DNA from: Caenorhabditis remanei
Lineage: Eukaryota > Nematoda > Chromadorea > Rhabditida > Rhabditidae
Length of the DNA stretch: 64,000 bases
Assembly (NCBI RefSeq): GCF_010183535.1
Contig: NC_071328.1
Coordinates: 11,966,001-12,030,000 of the forward strand
Direction: 5' to 3'
Shown: in pieces, positions 61,596 through 64,000 of the stretch
Position numbering within the stretch: the stretch's first letter is position 1
Layout: every line of letters starts with the position of its first letter
The notes under the pieces: generated by a model
Databases searched by the model: none
The model's input: the letters and a program-made list of their open reading frames with translations, nothing else
What the model was told of the DNA's origin: nothing
Made by a program: the position numbers and the translations under genes

Positions 61596-64000
61596 ATGTT
61601 GAAGTTAATATCGATTTGCCTATTAATAGGCACCGTCCGTTCCGGCGGCCAATCCGGCGGTTATGCTGGAGGTCAACAAGGTGGAGCGATTCAATCGGTT
61701 CAAGGAGCCGGCGGATCTTTTGCATCGGGGTGAGTCATGTCTCTTTGAAGACTTTGAAATAAAATTTATCTGATTTCAGACCCGACTTCAACCCGATCCT
61801 CCTTCAAGGACAACGTGGATACCCTGGAATTCGTGCTCGTTTGAACTCTAGAGCCTTCCAATATGCAAGCACTTTGGTGGCTGGACTTCTGAATTCTGAG
61901 ATCAAGAAGGCTAGAATTCCACCGATTTCACAGTGTATTCCAATGGTGAGTGAGGTTTTTTTTTAACATTTGAAACTAGGGTTTTGAAGTTTCCGAAAGA
62001 AATCGGGGGATCTGAAATAAGAATTTCGAATTCTAAGTTTAAGATTCCGGTTTCAGAATACAGTGTTCTAAATTCAAAGTAACGAATTCTGATCATTGGA
62101 TTCTAAAAAAAACTTAAATTATGAAATTGGGGTTTCGGAACCAGATCTACAGTGTTCGGATTACTGTACTCACTAGTTTACTATACCTAGGTCACTGTAG
62201 GTAAAGCAATCTATATTTCGAATTTACGCTCCTGGATTCCAAGTTTCTTTAACTGTTATGTGAAATTCAAAATCCTGAGCCTAAATTCCAGAACCTAGGT
62301 TTCTAGTTCTGAATGAGAACTTTCAAAAAACACGAAAACTTTTTTGAAATTCGTGGTTACTGTAGTCTACTGTCCCTAGACTACTGTAGTCTTTACACTC
62401 TTCATATCAAGTTTCTCTCTTTTCAACTGCAAAACTTTCCCATCACTGTAACAAACATGCCATTCGAAATGTTCCATTTCGTACCGTAATACACTTTCCT
62501 CTTTTTCTTAAATTGCTTGTTTCTCACATTTCCTGTTAGCACCCCATTCGCCCCGATACCGTAATACAGTCTCTCATTTCATGGTTACATAACAGATATA
62601 TGTAATACCGAAAAACTGGAAATTCGGGTTGAATTTTATCACCTAATCACCTTTTCTCAATTCAATTCGATCATCATGGTCGTATCTCTTTTTTTGAGGG
62701 GAGGCTTATTGTAGTCTACGGAGTGAGAGAAAAAAGAAGAAGAAAAAGATTACGTAACAGGTCGAAAGGGGTGGAAAACTTGTTCCCCTTCTTTGTGTCC
62801 GATCGGCTTCTGATTTTTGAGAATAACATATTTGAAATGGATGGAGAAGAGGGGTTCAATGATTAGGGAGGGGTAAAAATGTTGAAGAAGAAGGTGTCAC
62901 GTAGACACAGACAGTCCCGTGGGATTGAGTTTTTGATATGTTGTAGAACAAGTCTAGAGCTTTATTTTTATAGTTGATCATTTTTAAACAGCTCTTCTAG
63001 ATTTCGAGATATAGCGATTTCATCTAGTTAACTCTCAGTCCAAAAATCTGCCAACTTTGAGAGTGTCTCCTGAGGTCAGCTGTTGTTCCATCATTTCAAT
63101 TTCACATTCATCTTAAAGATCTAATCTAGATCTACATTTTTGCAGTTAGAAACTTTTCGATATCACTTATAGGCTTAGAGATACGAAGCTTCAAAGATGG
63201 GCGCCTAGCGCTGCGAGAGGGGACGCAGAGAAGCGAGAGCGGCTGACTTCTCTGCGCCTAATCCTCTCTCGTCCATACGCAACTCAACTTCAAACCATCA
63301 TATCTCGAAAACTGGAAGAGCTATGAAACAATTTTCAACTAAAAATAGTTTTGATCTACAAAATGCATGTAAAATTTTTAAAAATGGAGCCATCTAGGAT
63401 AGAGTTACGTAGCCTGTACAGGCTGTCAAAAACTTAATAGTTTTCATCGGAAAATTAGATTTTGCTATAACTTGCCTTCATTTCCAGGTACAAGGATGCG
63501 TAAACATCTACAATCTCTACGTATCCCGATACAGATGTCCACAAAGAGTCGTCCTCTACCCGGCACCACCAAACAGAATTGTTCTTCAAGTCCAAAATGT
63601 TGATTTGGGGTGAGAATAGCTCATTTCTTCTTTCTTTTTTACAATCGCCTCGTTTCAGAGTAACTGGAAACTTGGGTGGACAAGTCGTCGTCCTCCTTCC
63701 AATCGCCCTTTCTGGAATCGTCCAATTGAATATTCATCAGGCAACAATCACTGTTCAGCTGGCTATTGAAAGAGGTCCACGTGGTCCATATGTCCGTTTA
63801 TTGTCATGTGATATGCAAATTGGATATGCTGACGCTTATATTGAGAATGGAGGATTAGTTGGAGATATTGTCAACAGTCAGTTCAGAGTGAGTTTCTTTT
63901 TTAAATTGATTTCGAGTGAAATATACTTTTCCAGAGCCAAATCTCAAACCAAGTCCGTCAAATGATCCCTGGACAAGTTTGCGGCCAACTTCCAAACATT
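61596..64000 (+). CDS. BPI/LBP/CETP-type lipid-binding protein, 5' part
   Basis: Exons are inferred at 61596-61729, 61780-61945, 63488-63609, 63659-63887 and 63935 onward; the gene continues past the window. It has a signal peptide (MLKLISICLLIGTVRSG), then a Gly/Gln-rich stretch (GGQSGGYAGGQQGG). The BPI-like N-terminal domain follows: GIRARLNSRAFQYASTLVAG, LLNSEIKKARIPPISQCIPM, CVNIYNLYVSRYRCPQRVVL, LPIALSGIVQLNIHQATITV, and LLSCDMQIGYADAYIENGG. The pattern of an amphipathic helix followed by beta strands with paired cysteines fits the family, which binds lipid or lipopolysaccharide extracellularly. C. elegans has several such genes; the exact orthologue is not certain. Intron 2 is about 1.5 kb and holds an FB5 element. 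Confidence 0.8.
63113..63370. repeat. FB5 hairpin element in intron 2 of the BPI-type gene
   Basis: Closely matches the copy at 57081-57340: CATCTTAAAGATCTAATC, GCAGTTAGAAACTTTTCGAT, core GGACGCAGAGAAGCGAGAGC/GCTGACTTCTCTGCGCC, and the right arm ATCATATCTCGAAAACTGGA. Confidence 0.7.

Overview
The window is nematode nuclear DNA, almost certainly from a Caenorhabditis species. Introns are mostly 40-60 nt with TTTTCAG-type acceptors, intergenic DNA is AT-rich, three minus-strand genes are spaced like an SL2-type operon, and two genes are recognisable nematode orthologues: the Piwi protein PRG-1 and the SRF/MADS protein UNC-120. I cannot assign the species. Exon coordinates are inferred from splice signals and reading-frame continuity by eye, without transcript data.

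Layout. 0-5.5 kb: the 3' end of a membrane-protein gene, then a head-to-head pair of two-domain C-type-lectin-like genes; the left copy has lost its 5' exons. 5.7-7.2 kb: an alpha-1,3-fucosyltransferase (GT10). 7.7-14.9 kb: four more members of a four-TM membrane-protein family with charged tails (two on the minus strand at the end, one on each strand before them). 15.6-17.7 kb: a Thr-rich, trypsin-like (DUF316-type) protein. 17.8-22.6 kb: a putative three-gene minus-strand operon (zinc-finger protein, coiled-coil protein, PC-esterase-like protein). 24.3-28.3 kb: prg-1 and a small acidic secreted protein. 28.9-30.7 kb: unc-120, followed by about 7.8 kb with no gene I can support, which is probably its regulatory region. 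38.5-47.5 kb: three trypsin-like DUF316-type genes, two of them forming a tail-to-tail inverted duplication; one copy is broken by a G-rich transposon-like insertion. 50.7-53.9 kb: a divergent T-box factor. 61.6 kb to the end: the 5' part of a BPI/LBP-type lipid-binding protein.

Gene content is mixed. Conserved regulators (prg-1, unc-120, T-box) sit among fast-evolving secreted or membrane families (lectins, pseudoproteases, four-TM proteins) that multiply by local inverted duplication. Non-coding DNA and introns are saturated with foldback (palindromic) elements of at least five families. Several have TA-flanked ends like Tc1/mariner-type MITEs, and a short motif around GTTGACAAC recurs on both strands. 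The most notable signals are the inverted-duplication/gene-conversion pairs, the catalytic-histidine-free protease family, the insertion that broke one member, and the density and intronic positions of foldback elements.
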